From assembly GCA_014380515.1 (NCBI GenBank), contig JACMJS010000152.1, positions 1 to 35,451 on the forward strand: a stretch of DNA of 35,451 nucleotides. The letters run 5' to 3'. Numbering within the stretch: the stretch's first letter is position 1; the number at the start of each line of letters is the position of its first letter. Below the pieces are notes generated by a model. That model had not been told where the DNA came from and made no database searches. It saw nothing but the letters and a program-made list of their open reading frames with translations. Source of the DNA: Chlorobiales bacterium (lineage in GTDB: Bacteria; Bacteroidota; Chlorobiia; Chlorobiales; JACMJS01). The translations under genes and the position numbers were made by a program. This document shows, in pieces, positions 34,442 to 35,451 of this stretch.

Positions 34442-35451
34442 TTACTTGACGAGCAACATTTTTTTGGTCTGTGTGAAATTGCCGGTCTGCAATCTATAAA
34501 AATAAATCCCGCTCGAAAGGTTCGAGGCATTAAAGCCAACCCGATAATTTCCGGCACTCTGCCGCTGATTGACCAGCGTAGCGACCTCGCGTCCCAACAC
34601 ATCAAACACATTTAATTTCACATCGCTCGGTGCGGCCAGTTCGTAGCGAATCGTCGTTGAGGGGTTGAACGGGTTCGGATAGTTCTGTTTCAACCCGAAC
34701 GCATTCGGCTTGCTTGATGCGGGCGTTTCACCTTCGCCCGTCGCCAGCACATTGCCGCCCGTGTTGGTGATGACTGCCGTGCCGTTGTTGCCCACGCCGA
34801 CGCCCGTCCCGTTCGGCAGCACCACGATTGAATTGAGCGTGTCGCCCGTCCCCGAACTTTGCGCCGTCCAACTTGTTCCGCCGTCCGTCGTGATCAGAAT
34901 CGTGCCGCCCGCGCCTGAGATATACCCGAGCGTTTCGGAAGCCATCACGACCGAAAGTAAGTTCGCGTTCGTGCCGCCCGAAACACTCGTCCAGTTTGCC
35001 CCGCCGTCCGCGCTCCGCAAAATCGTGCCGCCGACGCCCACCGCCACCGCACTTCCAAAACCTTGTGTGCTTGATGTGCTATTTCCTTTTGCAGCGGCGA
35101 AGGAATCGCCGAACCATGCGACGGCATTCAAATCGCCCGATGTCGGAGCGGAGACCGAAGCGTTCCACGTGTCGCCGCCATCGCCTGAGCGCAGAATCGT
35201 ACCGCCCACGCCGACCGCGACTGCCGAACCAAAGCCGTTCGTTGAAAATGTGCCGTCGGATTTCCACGCGGTGGTGAGCGTGTAATCATTCGAGACCGCT
35301 ACGCCGCGTAACTCTGAACCCGTGCCGCTCGCAACGCTTGACCATGCAACGCCGTCCGCACTGCGAAGAATCGTGCCGCCCACGCCCACCGCCACCGCCG
35401 ATCCGAAACCTTGCGTAGAAAGTGTGCCCGATGCCGATTGAGATTCATTGC
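34442..35451 (-). CDS. Secreted Ycf48/BNR-like repeat protein with T9SS sorting domain, N-terminus beyond window
   Basis: The frame stays open to the right edge, so the gene is partial; a GTG at 35395 is within the repeats and is not the start. The visible 336 residues contain repeats built on SAVAVGVGGTILRSADGG...W, like Ycf48/BNR-type beta-propeller blades that end in aspartate boxes. Three units are 58 residues long and a fourth is shortened to 41. The C-terminal 90 residues form a T9SS type A sorting domain (FGLKQNYPNPFNPSTTIRYE, FDVLGREVATLV, SGIYFYRL, ending KKMLLVK). The product is expected to be an extracellular or surface beta-propeller protein. Substrate and role are unknown; there is no reason to link it to photosystem assembly despite the fold name. 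Confidence 0.85.
   Translation of the reverse strand, partial: NESQSASGTLSTQGFGSAVAVGVGGTILRSADGVAWSSVASGTGSELRGVAVSNDYTLTTAWKSDGTFSTNGFGSAVAVGVGGTILRSGDGGDTWNASVSAPTSGDLNAVAWFGDSFAAAKGNSTSSTQGFGSAVAVGVGGTILRSADGGANWTSVSGGTNANLLSVVMASETLGYISGAGGTILITTDGGTSWTAQSSGTGDTLNSIVVLPNGTGVGVGNNGTAVITNTGGNVLATGEGETPASSKPNAFGLKQNYPNPFNPSTTIRYELAAPSDVKLNVFDVLGREVATLVNQRQSAGNYRVGFNASNLSSGIYFYRLQTGNFTQTKKMLLVK
34847..35451 (-). repeat. Tandem coding repeats with a 174-bp period
   Basis: The segment AATCGT..CCGCC..CGCC (coding for GGTILR) starts at 35021, 35195 and 35369, exactly 174 bp apart, with a divergent copy at 34898 (123 bp). DNA conservation is high in the VAVGVGGTILRS part and in the STxGFGSA joint. 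The array continues past the window. Confidence 0.8.

Noticed and set aside
34442-35451. Ycf48-like repeats as evidence for a photosynthetic organism
   Set aside because: The repeats are generic beta-propeller blades and the protein carries a T9SS sorting domain; no photosynthesis gene is in the window.

Overview
The window looks like chromosomal DNA from a bacterium of the Bacteroidota/Chlorobiota/Ignavibacteriota lineage. Three encoded proteins end in a type IX secretion (T9SS) type A sorting domain with the QNYPNPFNP and GIYFYRL signatures. Most genes lack a Shine-Dalgarno sequence, lpxD marks a Gram-negative outer membrane, and prs lies next to a CTC-type L25 gene near pth. The exact genus cannot be read from the sequence. 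No tRNA, rRNA, CRISPR array, transposase or phage gene was seen.

Layout. 1-3507: a partial bestrophin-like channel (minus strand), then plus-strand genes for a cysteine-cluster protein, a receiver-like protein, free methionine-R-sulfoxide reductase and an exported TlpA-like thioredoxin protein. 3599-9099 (minus): a pteridine-reductase-like SDR, a DUF4126 membrane protein, phosphoenolpyruvate carboxylase and a RodZ-like protein. 9484-12788: an outer-membrane helix-hairpin-helix barrel protein, convergent with a Sua5-type threonylcarbamoyl-AMP synthase.

12884-16678 is the most unusual region. Two bacterial microcompartment (BMC) hexamer shell genes flank a gene for an exported protein of unknown function. 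One shell protein carries a C-terminal extension that looks like a SAP/Rho-N fold. Divergent from them are two response regulators, one with a DUF4388/PATAN-like tail, followed by a convergent gene for a degenerate nucleotide-cyclase-like protein. Between the last two genes lies a 205-bp MITE-like element with 29-bp terminal inverted repeats and a 5-bp target duplication; it provides the stop codons of both neighbours. No encapsulated enzyme is visible, so this is either a satellite shell locus or an atypical BMC-derived system.

16779-25803: two cyclophilin paralogues (cytoplasmic and lipoprotein), a TPR membrane protein, TatD, a T9SS-exported subtilase, a small outer-membrane lipoprotein and a K+-independent proton-pumping pyrophosphatase. 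26062-31333: pth, an XRE regulator, an orphan response regulator, rplY, prs and lpxD; the XRE and response-regulator genes split what is otherwise a prs-rplY-pth order. 31377-35451: a T9SS-exported M1 aminopeptidase, its upstream lipoprotein, and a partial T9SS-exported repeat protein with an exact 174-bp DNA period.

Intergenic space is rich in small inverted repeats from at least three families, and several near-perfect hairpin terminators sit between genes.
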